Part shown: positions 1-11,924 of the stretch, piece after piece | Position numbering within the stretch: the stretch's first letter is position 1 | Layout of the letters: every line of letters starts with the position of its first letter | DNA from: Gnetum montanum | Lineage: Eukaryota; Streptophyta; Gnetopsida; Gnetales; Gnetaceae | DNA length: 64,000 nt | NCBI GenBank assembly: GCA_015680685.1 | Contig: MNCI01021399.1 | Span: 478,664-542,663, forward strand | Reading direction: 5' to 3' | The notes under the pieces: generated by a model | Seen by the model: the letters and a program-made list of their open reading frames with translations, nothing else | What the model was told of the DNA's origin: nothing | Databases searched by the model: none | Position numbers and translations under genes: made by a program

Positions 1-463
1 GACTATTTCATGTTTCAAGACCCTAAATAATGGCTCAAAAACTAATTTTCTATCTTTAATAAGTTGAATCTAATCATTCCATGGTGTTTGAAAAGTTCAA
101 ATTTGTTGGAAATGATTTTTTTTCATTGAAAAAAAACTTGTTTAACAAAAGAACATGGTGGAAGAAACATAAATGTCAAAAAAATGGTCATGACATTATC
201 ATTTGAAATTTAAAAAATTTTCACATTTATTGAAACTTCCTGAGAGGTCACCCATCCTAGTACTACTCTAGAGCATGTGCTCTTAATTATGAAATTCGTA
301 TTCCAGTTGCATCCAACACATCAAATTCCTTTTTAAAGAATTTTCTTCACGTTCTTAATTTAAAGTTTGTGACTTTGATTTTGACATCTTGTAAATTTTC
401 CTATCAATTGATAGATATTTTGAATTCCTCTATCAAATGTTAGAAAATTTTTTTTGTCATCAG
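1..463. other. AT-rich DNA without recognisable gene
   Basis: I see only A/T-rich sequence with short homopolymer runs and no open frame resembling a known family. It may be decayed transposon DNA, but nothing supports a name. Confidence 0.5.
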
Positions 464-718
464 GAGGCAACTTTCCTTAGCATAAACAATATTCGTGGTT
501 GCCTAGGGGAGGTTGCTTTTCTTGGTATTGATGATATCTATGGTGCACCGTGGGAGGTAGCTTTTCTTGGTGTTGATAGTATCCATGGTGTGCCAAGGGA
601 GTTAACTTTTTCCAATGTCGATGGTATCCATGGCATATAGAGGAAGGAAACTTTTCTTAGTGTCAACGATGTCCATGACAAGCTAAGGGAGGTAGCATTT
701 CCCAACACCGATCGATAG
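464..718 (+). repeat. 45-bp minisatellite, about 5.6 copies
   Basis: Successive units begin at 464, 509, 554, 599, 644 and 689 (last one partial). Each is 45 bp (15 codons), so the phase is kept. The recurring peptide pattern in the plus frame is E-(V/A)-x-F-(L/S)-x-(I/V)-(D/N)-x-(I/V)-x-G. Copies 1-3 and most of copy 4 are open; stops appear in copies 4 and 6. The unit is diverged between copies, so the array is old. No known protein family is recognised and expression is not implied. Confidence 0.85.
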
Positions 719-2420
719 AAGGATAAGAAACAACAATGGTGAGGTAGATATAGGTGGTAGCTACGATGCACAAGGGTTTGGATGATGCACAAAGGTTTGA
801 AGTCGCATGGCATGAGTAGGTAGAGGATAGCAAATGACATAGAGTTGCAAGAGTAACAAGTGAAAGAGTAGGCAGTAGTAGCAGCAAAGGTAGGTGGCAA
901 TAGTGGGTAGTGAGCACAGTGGTGAGTGAGTGAAAATATGGAAGTGAAGGTGGGTGAGCATTGGTAGCTAAGTAACAGAGAGCAAGCATTGGTTGCTGAG
1001 TGTGGTCTTGTACAAGGCTACATGACCCTCATGGGCTAGTGCGTCCTTCACAAGCCAGTGTAGCCCCAACAGCCAATGTGGTCCTCATAGCACTGCACCC
1101 TCTTCCACTTTTTTTAATAATTATAATTATTTTATTTTATTTTATTTTTAAATATTTTTAATTCTTAATAACAACATGCAAACCAAGAAATGTCATATCT
1201 CCCAAACCGTATGTTAGATTTCGACGAAAGTGATATCATTGAAATCATCTTGGAGAGTACTACATCTTCAACTTATGATAATGCTAGTTTTCTTGACCTA
1301 TCAATTATAAAACTATAAAAAATATAATTAGCTTTATTTAATTATTAATTAATTCTTTGTTCGTATAAGTGTAATTGCCTCATTTCTATAGTTCATTCCC
1401 TAGTCAGAGTTTTTTTTTAGAATTCATATACCTTGTTCCATAGTTAAGGGTGTTTTTTTCTTAAATTTCTATGAATCCATGAGAAAGTAAGTATTTTTCC
1501 ATCATCCTCATAGTTGCTAAGATTTTAGAGAAAATAATATATTCCTTCAAGCATGATAGCATGACTCCTCCTAAGCACCCCACTCAAGCTTCTTCAACTC
1601 CCTTAGGTGACCCTAAACTAGTATTTATTATTTTGTATTAAAATAATGTAGTTGTGACTATCAATTTTTTTTGTAACTTACTTAGAGTTTAGGAATTTCA
1701 ATATCTTATGACTTCTAGATTGAATGAGCTATTTTCCTTTGTATTTTAAAAACATCTTACCATAAGAGTCTTATAACACAATGGTGTACTATTTATCATA
1801 TACATGAAAGTTGTCCTTCAAAAATGACTTTGGGTCATTAGTAATTACTCTTGTTGATATTTGGTCAGTTTTAGGTTTTCACTTAGGAGAGAATCCTTTA
1901 ATCCCTACTATATTCTCTCCTAAGTTTCAAGTGTTTTTCCAAGGATAGTTGTCTGATAATGTTCATGACTTAGCTATCTATCGAAACTAGTATTATCCCA
2001 TTGACTTTATTAATGAAATTGATTTTGAATTATGTCAACTTATATATAGTAAGGTTTTATGAAATCCACATCATTCCTATGTTAATTCCTATTCCATCTA
2101 TATTCTCCATGGTGCCAAGATTAATAGGGTTTATTACTAGTCATTATCTTGTTTCTCTACCTTACACCTTGCCATGGAACATGCTATTGCCATTGAGAAA
2201 AATTTATGACAACCTTACACTATATGATGTGTACCCCTTATCATGACCATAGTCTTAAGCTATGATACTACAACCAATAATCTTAGGTATTTCAATCCTA
2301 GTCTACATCCTAAGTTCCTTGACAAAGAGAGAATTGTGAGGAGTCAAATTGAAGGTTCTAAGAAAGGTCAAAGAGCTCTTATGCAAGCCCATAACCTAGA
2401 AGGAACTCATGAGGTATTAA

Positions 2421-2458
<38 letters not shown>

Positions 2459-3866
2459 TTAATTATAATTTTTTACTAATTAGGTGTTTTATATAGTTAT
2501 TAGTAGTACAATCTAAGCTATAGACCAAATTAGTGGAAGGTACTCAGATAACTCCTAAGGTAACTCCAAGAAGGGAGGATGTGGTTGTAATAGAGCTTAG
2601 TTCTAAGGTTTATTTTATTGATCCACCTATTTGATTATTATTTTTTCTTGTATATTTTATTTCAAATTCTTAACTCTTTAATTAGAAACAATGTATTGGC
2701 CAAGGTTCTAATGGCAAGGTAATTTTAAGTGCAAGGAAAGGAACCAAAGGTAAATTTAATTATATAATATTCAAATATTTCCCTTTTCTTTCTTCTTTTG
2801 GTGTGACATTCATTTTGTGTTATGGATATCTCTAGGTCAAGGGCACTTCATTCAGGAGTTGGGAAGGATACTACCACACATATGCTTGGTTTCGAACAAA
2901 CTTTAATCCCACTACTAAACTCTCCTCGTGTGACCCTGCTAAAGGGTACTTTACCACAAGTCATGCTAGCATCTTTAGTTCATAGGTATTTTATCATAAC
3001 TCCTTTTTTCACCAGCATGAATTCCCCTTTTTCTCTAGCATAGAATGTGGCTACTACCAAAGAAGAACTTGTTCTTCTTTGGAATCCTAGTGAGTGGATT
3101 ACAAGAAATACATGTTACTCCATTTGTGAAGAATTGTACAACTTGAGGGAGTCCAAATCTTATGAATTCAAGGGAGTTTATGAGTTGGTGTAGGGTAGTG
3201 CTTCATCCTACTTTCATGCTATTACAAAAGGTATTCTAAAAGTTAGTAGAAATCTCAAACAAATCTTAAGGAATATGGAGAGTGCCACTTGACTTGCTCA
3301 TTATTTGTTGAACCACAAACACATCCTCCAAATCAAGAATGATTGAATTCATGTTAGTAATTATTGTTTCTATTTTTATTTTTTCTTTTTATTTTTATTA
3401 TTATCTTTAGACTCAGAGACATAATCTTGTGTATGCATAGGAAATAGAAATAATGGTAGGAAGACATGGCCTAACAAATCCTTCAATTGAATCTATTGGA
3501 ATGTAAACTTGTGAAAGCAAACAAGGCACAAGTTTCAGTACAAAGTGCCACCAAATATATCAAACAATTGTATCATGGTTTCATGTGATGCAATAATTGA
3601 TAAGGACAATACTACTAAGGATGAATGTGAGGCCTAATCAAAGGCAATTTCTCATCATCTAAAGGTTTTTGAACCAAATGATTGATCTCTCTCCTTCCAC
3701 TTTCTTCCATATCCCTACTATTGATGTATCATACATATATTTCCATATTCCTCTTCTTGATGTATATCATCCATATGTTAATAATAAAGTTTAATAGTAT
3801 TCTTTTTTCTTTTTCTTTCTCTTTTTTTTTTAACTTTCCTCCACTTTGGCTCCTAAATCATTATTT
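719..3866. other. Intergenic or decayed repeat DNA
   Basis: No convincing gene is visible. Short open stretches (for example 2001-2246, 2243-2479 and 2822-3043 on the plus strand) have no family hallmarks and are interrupted by stops in every continuation. The text around 2,240-3,350 has a faintly coding look (repeated short open blocks separated by AT-rich gaps), so a decayed gene or transposon ORF is possible. I could not assign it. Confidence 0.45.
2423..2457. repeat. (AC)n microsatellite
   Basis: About 17 uninterrupted AC dinucleotides. It is likely length-polymorphic and could serve as a marker; no function is implied. Confidence 0.97.
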
Positions 3867-3878
3867 GCTTTGATACCA
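3867..3878 (-). promoter_or_regulatory. Primer-binding-site-like sequence (initiator-Met tRNA type)
   Basis: On the minus strand the sequence reads TGGTATCAAAGC, one change from the TGGTATCAGAGC core that many plant LTR elements use to prime from initiator tRNA-Met. It sits 2 bp from a TGTGACATCC terminus beginning at 3881, the expected layout of a 5' LTR end followed by a PBS. The internal region would then lie to the left of this point, but I recognise no gag or pol there. Confidence 0.5.
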
Positions 3879-3880
3879 AA

Positions 3881-5057
3881 TGTGACATCCCATTCTTAGA
3901 TATTAATGAAATATGATTGTACATTGCATTAATTCATCGTTGTCACACCACATGAAAATATAACTTAATCACCTATATAACTTGAAAATAATCATTAACA
4001 TGGAATTGAGCAAAAATGAAAATAGTGAAAAAACATTATTGATGTTTGGTTGGCATACTATAATGTCCTCTAGGCTATCTTCCTATGACACTAAGGATCT
4101 TAGAGGCATAATTCCATGGTTAGGCCATCTAGCTAAAGAGATGATTAGCCCTTCTTATCCCACTTCACCCAACTCTCGTCACTTACCAATCTTGGCTACA
4201 CAACTCCATGTTGATACAACCTCTAAGCTGAGCCCAAATGTTGCAGGTCAAACCCATTTTTGAGGGGTACCATGAATAGTCGCAACTCATCTTAGCGAGG
4301 CACCCCTTCTTTTGAAGATTAATTACACAATTATAGTACAATTCTACCCTCAACAAGAGATGAAAAATTACATTAACATTGACATTAGTGTTAGAATCAC
4401 CAACATGGAACATTACATTAACATTGACATTAGTGTTAGAATCACCAACACTTATGAAATTTTGAGAAATTTTAACCAAGTGCTAGTCCAAGTCTCATAG
4501 GACTCTATTTGATTCTTGAACTAATGCTAGGCAGTGTCAAAATGCTAACAAGGAGATCACAAGACCAAGGGGCAATGCTAAATGCTAAGGTGATAGCACT
4601 AGATGATAAGTTGAAGGTTCCAAGGGTGATGACATTGATGGTGGTACTAACATTAGCATCAATGTCATCCATATTGAGCCAAAATTTTAACATTTTGACC
4701 AAGTTTACATTTTGAGCCCTTGAGACCTTGTTGGACACATGAATTGATGTCAAACACTATCAAGATAAAGTCAATAAACTTGCGAAGGCTAAGGACATTA
4801 TTAAATGTTATTCTAAAAGGTTAATAATGGAAAAATATGGGTCCCACATGTGTTAACATTGATGTTGATATTGGCATCAACATCAACATTTGCAATGTAC
4901 TAGAAAAATTTGTGAACTTTTAGGGCTAAAAGTGGCTAACTAAAATTTACTGAGAAAATGACAAAGTGTAGATTGTTAAAAAAATAATATAAACATGGAA
5001 AAAGACCTATAGAAAATAAATTTTAAGTATGAAGAATATTAATAAAAGAAAACAAAA
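3881..5057 (-). mobile_element. Repeat X, left part (probable LTR of an old element)
   Basis: It starts with TGTGACATCC beside the PBS-like site and contains phrases such as gctaacattagcatcaatg (written in plus sense, with small variations) that recur at 34.1-34.9 kb on the far side of element A. The simplest reading is one old repeat split by insertion of A. The boundaries are approximate and no protein is encoded. The join to the A LTR remnant near 5058 is where similarity to A's other LTR ends. Confidence 0.4.
4367..4453. repeat. 45-bp tandem duplication
   Basis: Two nearly identical copies (4367-4411 and 4412-4453) built on cattaacattgacattagtg. It lies inside repeat X. Confidence 0.85.
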
Positions 5058-5326
5058 TAATGTCATGCTTAGGTACAACAATGCTCAAATAAAGATCTGT
5101 ACACTCAATGACTCCTATTGCGAGCACTCAAGAGAAAAATTCTAACTCTCAAATGAAAAAATTGCAAGAGCTTCACCACCACTAAAATTCTATTTCCATA
5201 AATGCAATTCGTAGGTGTGTATTTATAGGAAAAATATGGACACTGCATCAATGGGGCCTCATCGACACATGATACGATGCATCACCAAGCCCTCATCGAT
5301 GTAGCCAACAAAATTGTGACTCATCA
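5058..5326 (-). repeat. Element A 3' LTR, truncated
   Basis: It matches the 5' LTR at 33.78-34.09 kb over the U3 palindromes, the TATA box (minus CCTATAAATAC), a tract reading TAGGAGTCATTGAGTGTA and CTTTATTTGAGCATTG. It starts TGATGAG at 5326 directly next to a G-rich polypurine tract. Similarity stops near 5058, so the R-U5 end is lost or diverged. Confidence 0.7.
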
Positions 5327-5337
5327 TACCCCCACAA
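5327..5337 (-). promoter_or_regulatory. Polypurine tract beside the 3' LTR
   Basis: The minus strand reads gtgggggta immediately before TGATGAG. In elements C, D and F the 3' LTR is likewise preceded by a gggggta tract. This is where plus-strand DNA synthesis would be primed. Confidence 0.75.
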
Positions 5338-5599
5338 CTAAATAAAAACTCATCATCAAGTTCTTTTACAAAATTGGGAATGTATGGGATTATTGAATGA
5401 CCTTTCAGAAATAAAACAAACTAACTTGACAAAAATGGAGTGCTTGAATGTACAGATCAACTCATTACAAAAATGGCAGTGTTCATGACACAAAATTGAA
5501 CACCATGAAATGACTCTTTAAAATTGGAAAACATGGTTCTTGATGATGTGAAGTTTGATGAAGAAGATCATATAGTCGTAGGTGGAAACTCCTAAGGTT

Positions 5600-8403
5600 C
5601 TAAGGGACATTCACCAGCTTCACGCATGTGGGACGATCGAGGCGGTTGTGGCTATCCTATTGCTACTACAACTTTTGGCAGGAGGTGGAAAGCATATAGT
5701 AGTACTTTCATTTTTCCTTCTTACTTCTAGGATCGTGCACCATCCATGCAACTTTGCCAATGTGGGTCAAAACAAGCACATCCTAGGAACATGGAATTAC
5801 TAGAAATAGCTCCTTTGCATTGATAAACTAGATAGCGAATTGTTTGCATTCAATGTCAAATGCTTTGACTATATCCTTTAGCTCCTAGTGATCACTCATT
5901 CTTTTGGCTAGGTTCTCAACAATTGATCTTTGATTTTTGAATCGTTCTTTCAAAAATTCGAGTTCAGCATTTGTAGTCTCAAGCTTCTACCTGGTGTCTT
6001 TATGATGCTCTGAGAACTTCGAGTTCATATTTTGTAGTCTCAAGCTTTTACTTGATGTCTTTATGGTGCTTGAACTCTACTTTGTATATCAAATATGAAC
6101 TAGCCACTTTTTTCTTTAACTTTGACCATGGCCATCCGGTAGTCACCATAGCCAAGTTCGTGTAGTGAAGATTGGCCAACTCCATGTACTCTATCATTTC
6201 TTCTATCTACAACTCCTTTAAGTGGATCTCTACTTTATTATAGGCATCAATCCCATCAATGATTGGCTACCAAACTTTTTTTCCTTGTTGGAGTTTCTTG
6301 AGAGCTTCATTTATTTTCACCTTTGTGATTTGGATATGCTTCTCATAAAGTTCTTTATGTAGGCCAACCTAGTCTTTATAGTAATTTCAATAACAGACTT
6401 CTAGTATAAGGCATGAACTTCCTCCATTGACAAATTCTGATTTTCTATGGCCAATTTCCTCAATTCCATATTCACCCTAGCTAGCTGCTCCTACTATTGA
6501 TGAATAAATTATTGCATTTTTTTCTTCTAGACATCAACATTATGCAGGTGATGATTCTATGTAGTTAGAGCCTTATTCTCTTGGTGCATCTAAGCCAAGT
6601 CCTTCTAAATTAAATAGGTCTTTACCTTTGCTATGGACTAGTTAAAGATGGTCATTACTACCTCCTCCTTAGCATTTCTAAATCATTCCTAAAGTTGTTG
6701 AAAAGCTTCATCCCTAGTTATTTTTAGGCTAAGGAGCACATGATCAACAAGGTGGGCACGTAATTTGACAACCTCTATGGCCAAGCATTGATTTTGAGCT
6801 TGAGCCATTTTAAGTTGCCCCTCCAGGATGATGCATTTTTCCCTTGCATACAATAGCTCTACCTGAGTTGTGGTGATGTTTTCTAGAAAATCAAAAATAT
6901 CTAGAATCAGTTGCCCAATTCCCACTAGTTGACAAAACAATTCTTCATGCTAGGCTACATTTAACTTTTCACTGACTGTGCCTACAAATTTTTGCACATC
7001 TTGAAGAGTAGATACATCTAGTATAGATGCCATAGGTCCATTGAATGCTTTGATGACATAATCAGCAACCACTTTAGTCACCATATCTTATCCTTCATCC
7101 TACATCACTAGGATAGTTGCCCCTTCACCTTCCTCCAGTCACACTAAGAAGGTGGAAACATTCCTAGAGATTTTTGGGAATAAATGGTGTTATGATAAGG
7201 ACACCATCACCTCTTGGGCATTGGAATCTGACCTTGTGGGAAACTACATTTTTTGGGTAGAGAATATTGGCCCATCCCTCTCCATTTGACTAGTTGTTTA
7301 AGCCACCTCATTAAGGTGACTCATTATACCACTCATTCTTGCATGCTACTCTTGCTCACTCAAGAGTTGCTCTTAGATATTACATAGGCACTCAATGATT
7401 ATGTGGGCTTCTAACATTGTTTCTTGATTTAGTAGTGGTGGTGGTGGCTGCTCCTCTTCTTGAGTTGTTGTTGGTGTCCTTTCCTTCATAATCTCATACC
7501 ATTAGGCCAAAGGAGCATGCCTAATTGTGTCATTGAAATAGTAGACAATTTTTGCCCTTTTGTAAAGTCTTCAAATGAGGCATAAAAAAGGTAGGGTTTT
7601 TCTTCCACATTCATTTTCTTTAAAATTCTTTTTAATCTCCAAGTAGATGAGTTGTGAAAGGTTCATAGGAAATTTCCCACTTAGAGCAGTGCATGCTCAG
7701 GCAGAAAAGGTGGTCACCTTGTTGGGCATCACTACTAGATTGAGGTAATAGGCTACAATTTTAAAATAGATATGCTTCACCAATGTGAGTGCATCATACT
7801 CCTTACAATCAACCCTGTAGCACCATTGAGTCCACTCCTTCTTGGCCTCAAGATCACCTTTTGTTGATAGCTCCACCAACTATGTCCCAATGTTAGGCAA
7901 CCCCAATTCTTGCATAATAGCTTTAGTCGAGTAGGATACTTGAATATCCTTAATATTGACTATGGACCTTGGCCTTCGATTATTCCAGAAGAGATATGTC
8001 TCACCCATGTACCATTTTTTCCACTAGATGTGATGATTGGCCACATGGCAGAGGTTTGCAGTTGTGTTTTAACTTTTACTAAAGCTTTTTCTAAGAATGG
8101 CCCAAAGTTCATTTCTAAGAGAACTAATCATTGAATCTCTCAGGACCTGATGATGTCAAGGTAGGCTTAGGTTAAAGTGACTTCAAGCCTTGAAGCAAGT
8201 CCAAGCACTTCTCCTTGTTGTGATTACTCAGTGGAAACTTCTTCTTCTCTAATATATTGAATAGATTCCACTTTGGGCTTCTCACGAAGAGGCCCCATTA
8301 CATGGGTTGCCTTTGGCAGTTCCTAGGCTTGTTCTTCTTGGCCCCTTATAGCTTTGGGGCGCTTCTCCCTTGGTTGAGACCATGGGTTTGCAATCATTGT
8401 GTA
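5600..8403 (-). pseudogene. Broken ORF between 3' LTR and integrase; resembles 'putative plant transposon protein'
   Basis: A minus-strand reading frame starts near 8403 (MIANPWSQPREKRP) and can be followed through several frameshifts and stops to about 5.6 kb. Open pieces are 7879-7697 and 6940-6689. The middle has the pattern MPNKVTTFSA, then KFPMNLSQLIYLEI, then KTLPFLCLI, which reminds me of the Transposase_32 / putative plant transposon protein family found in Athila-like elements. A proline run follows, and then a heptad-like stretch (6940-6689) likely to form a coiled coil. No catalytic residues can be named. It lies where Athila elements carry an env-like ORF. It could equally be the gene of a separate element whose LTR is the LTR-like block at 8404-8960. 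Family assignment is from memory of motif style only. Confidence 0.4.
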
Positions 8404-8960
8404 ACCTAAAGCATTAGGATACCTTTATCTCTTAAGGATAGTTACACTTGGATAAGTTGTGATTATGGTTGATTTAATTACTCCAATTATTATTTTATTT
8501 ATATTTTATGATTAATAATTCATCCTAAAGGTTGTTGAAAGGGTTAACTTTCAAAAAGAATTAATGTTTGTATATTGTTAAGGTTATCAACCCTTTGAGG
8601 GAGTTAGAGAAAGTTTCAAAAAATTTCATTAGAAACCTTAAGGTTTGTGGCCCCCATAATAAAGATCTTACTTTTGGTAAGTACAAGGTCGAAGAACAAA
8701 GTGATTTGGATAAATGGTTGGGAAGTTAAGGGCTCTAAAAGGTTTTGAGCTTTGAAAAATGGCAAAAACTTCTTATGTTATGAGGCAAATGACAAAAATT
8801 TCTAAGTGCATGATGGTATATATAGGATTTTTGCACTGCATTGATGAGGCCTTATCAATGTGGTCAACTACATTGATGAGGCCTCATCAACGTAGCTATT
8901 AACCACCATAGATGACCATTGACTTTGGTCAAACTTACAAAATACAAACAGTTTTTAAAT
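8404..8960 (-). repeat. LTR-like promoter block of A type
   Basis: On the minus strand it has a repeated TTGATGAGGCCTCATCAATG palindrome block (about 8910-8850), then CCTATATATACC as a TATA-like box (about 8826-8815), then AT-rich sequence ending just before the ORF start at 8403. The palindromes and TATA arrangement match A's U3, but the downstream part does not match A's LTR, and no TGATGAG terminus or PBS is clear. Confidence 0.4.
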
Positions 8961-10489
8961 GAAATTAGGATCAAATGAAAGCTCAAAAGGCCCAGAATAG
9001 TATAAAACATGAGAAGAGGGTGTTGGAGCTCATAAATTTAGAAAAAAAATGGAGAAAAAATGATTCAAGGAATGAATGAAATAAAAGGTTAAGGAGCACT
9101 AAGCGAAATACATAATGGAATATGTGAAAGATACGATTGTAGCAATGTCTAAGGTAAGGAACCTTAACTAATCAAACCCAGAGCTATGCAAGTGGATCCT
9201 TCCCATAGCAGGCTCATGGCCTTATTGCTCTTGCATAAAATCAATTAAGGAGTTCATGGGCCCCACAATTTATTAATGGTCATGAAAAGTTAAGGACCAA
9301 CCAAAAAGAATTTATCCAAGAATTCAAACACATCAAACCAAGACATAGAACCCAATAGTGAGGTGAGTTATGGTAGCATGGATGGATAATAGAAAATGTG
9401 GAATGGAATTCCAAATTGAGGTCATAAGAAGTCCCTTGTGAAATTTTTATTTAAAATGGCTTGAGAAGATCCATCCTTAGTCTAGACCAAAACTAGCCAC
9501 TTTTAGTGACTTCGTATCGCTACTCTAAGATTGGTCCACCTACATGAGACATAAGAGTGCTTCCAAAAAATAACCACCATTCCATAAATAGAAGAAAAGA
9601 GAGAAGCAGGAAGTGAGAGAGGGATTTAGTTAGAGGGGACCCTCAAGTATGGGTGCATGTCCTTCTAGTCCCATAACCACTGCTTATAGCCCATTTATTT
9701 ATCTAAGGGATGTGCTTTGAGTTCCCATCATCATTTTTTTTTCTCTTTTTTTTTTAAATTTTTGGATGGGAACCACACCATGCAAAGGCTTATTCATTTA
9801 TTATTTCTAATGGGTGTGCTTTAAATTTCCATCATTTTTTTCTTTTTTCTTTTTTAAATTTTTGGATGGGAACCACGCCATGCAAAGACTTTATTTGACT
9901 TCCTATTAGTGGTTGGAATGGAATGGTAAGAAGTCCATGAAAAACACTCAAGCACTCAAGCATGTAGAAGAGTATAAAGAGTATTGAGTCCCCTTGAAGT
10001 CACACCCTTTACAAACCTTTGAATCCTTCCTAATTCTAGAACTACCAAGGTTACCAATTGATTAAAATTTTCTTTAATGAAAGGGACCTCAAATTTCCAA
10101 AACAAGGAAAACCATAGAGTTTATTGGATGGGTGGATGACATGGACTCACTACCTATTCCATGAAAAATAAACCATGTCATAGTCATTAAAAATAAAAAT
10201 TCAAAAATAGAAACTAGACATAAACAATCATAACATTAAGCATAAACCATCATTAGTAAACAGCAACAGTGGCACTGTGTCTTATGGCAATAATGCCATT
10301 TTATTAGAAAAAATGAGGAAATATCACATTTTGAATAAAAAAATTAAAATATATAAGAAAGTGTAAAATAATTAAGAAAGGTTCAAAGGTACTAACGATG
10401 GTGTAAAATTAGAAAAATCTAAAAATAAAAAATTTGTAAAAATAAAAAACATGGAAAACAAAAAGTAGAAAAACTGGGAAGCAATATGG
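8961..10489 (-). other. Element A 3' non-coding region
   Basis: No open frame. On the minus strand it parallels the post-coding regions of E (63.2-64.0 kb), C (22.4-23.6 kb) and D (56.8-58.0 kb): a block with tgtgacttcaaggggactca, a block with ctttgcatggcgtggttcc, and a block with gccatgagcctgctatggg. The conserved non-coding order confirms that A, C, D and E are relatives. Pyrimidine-rich stretches at 9,730-9,860 are part of it. Confidence 0.6.
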
Positions 10490-11700
10490 ATTATTAGCCC
10501 AAATGGCCATCTCCCCCACGACTGAGTTGGAAGGAGGAGATATGAAAAATGGAACATGGTTGTCCATCCATTGAGGCGATAGTTGGATTGACCTATCTTG
10601 GTTGAAGGAAAGGTTTTACTTGTTGGATGTTGACCAACTACTTTTCATTTGGGCTTTTAGGCTTGTATATCAACATGGCCCCAGAGGAAAAGGTTTGATC
10701 AATTATATAAGATCCCTCCTAGAATGTTTAAACTTTTGCCTTTTGGGGTACATGTGTGGGGTTCCAATGAAGAGCCTTATCTCCTAGTTGAAGTTTTACT
10801 TTCCTTATTCTGAGGTCATGACATTGCTTATCGAATGCCTTGTGCACCTTGTTCAAAGATAGGACCACTAATTAGTTTTCATCTAGCACATTTAGGTTGG
10901 TTAATCTTTCTTTTTGTGCTAGACTTAGGTCAAGATTTAGATCACATTTTATTAAGAGTGTACAAAGCTTGGATTGAATTGGAAGCATTGGAATTTTTCC
11001 ATACACTAACTTGTAGGGAGAGTAGCCAATAGGAAGTTTCCATGTTGAATAGTAAGCCCAAAGGACATCATTAAGTTTTGTACTCCAATTTTTCCTATAT
11101 TTGCTAATGGTCCGTGTTAGTATTTTTGTGATCTCCCAGTTGGTTATCTCTACTTGACCATTGGCTTGGGCATGGTAGGATGTTGTTAATTTATGTTCAA
11201 CCCCCAAGTTTTGCATCAACTTTCTAAAAGTGACACCAATGAAATGAGTTCCATTGTTAGAAATTAGTGAACATGGCATCCCAAACCTATTTACAATATG
11301 TTATATAAATCTAGTAGCAGTGGGTGATGTACAATAAATAATAGTTGTTTCTCCTACCCATTTTTTATAGTAGTTGACTACTACAATAATATGTGCCTTT
11401 CCATTGTACATGGATGTGATGGCACCCATGAAGTCAACGCCCCATATGTCAAAAGGTTTTAGTGGTGAATCCACTATTGAGGGCCTTCCATGCAAGCAAT
11501 CATCCCCCCATCTCATTGATAACATTCATAAGATCAAAAAAATTCATGAACATCCTTAAAGATTGTAGGCCAATAGTATCCTATCATCAAGATTTTTATG
11601 GTCATGCATCTTCCTACATAGTGGCCTTCGCAAGGCCCTTTGTGAGCATCCTAGAGAACACATAGTTGATCTTCGTCAAGGACACACCAATGAATTAGGC
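10490..11700 (-). pseudogene. Element A integrase (broken)
   Basis: Minus-strand open pieces 11525-11301 and 11279-10872 encode an integrase core. An H2C2-like region lies at about 11,690-11,560, the first Asp is in GVDFMG, the second catalytic position reads ISNNGTHF (Asp replaced by Asn, codon AAC at 11258-11256), and the GQ-x-E motif (NGQVEITN) follows. Downstream come the LWAYY and GYSPYKLVYG blocks typical of Ty3/gypsy integrases. The tail ends at the conserved G-rich motif gtgggggagatgg (minus strand, about 10520-10508). Stops lie between and after the open pieces. The protein would insert the element cDNA into the host chromosome; this copy cannot. Confidence 0.85.
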
Positions 11701-11924
11701 CATTAGCACACACCTTGTAGAGGTGTCCACTAATTTCTATGAAGTATTTAGCTTGGTGAAGAAATTGTTTCTTCTTTCTAAAGTCAAAATCTTGTGGCAT
11801 ATCTTGAGTGAGAAGATAAGTGAGGATGTCATTATACCATGTTGTTTCTATGGGAATTTGTTCATTTATTACTCCTACAAAGAGGAGTTTGTTTTGAAAC
11901 TAATCAAAGAGCAAGCTCTCCTCA

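Noticed and set aside
538-989. Minus-strand ORFs rich in Leu, Ser, Thr and His (538-900, 663-989, 761-961)
   Set aside because: They overlap one another and the minisatellite, have no family features, and reflect base composition of simple sequence.
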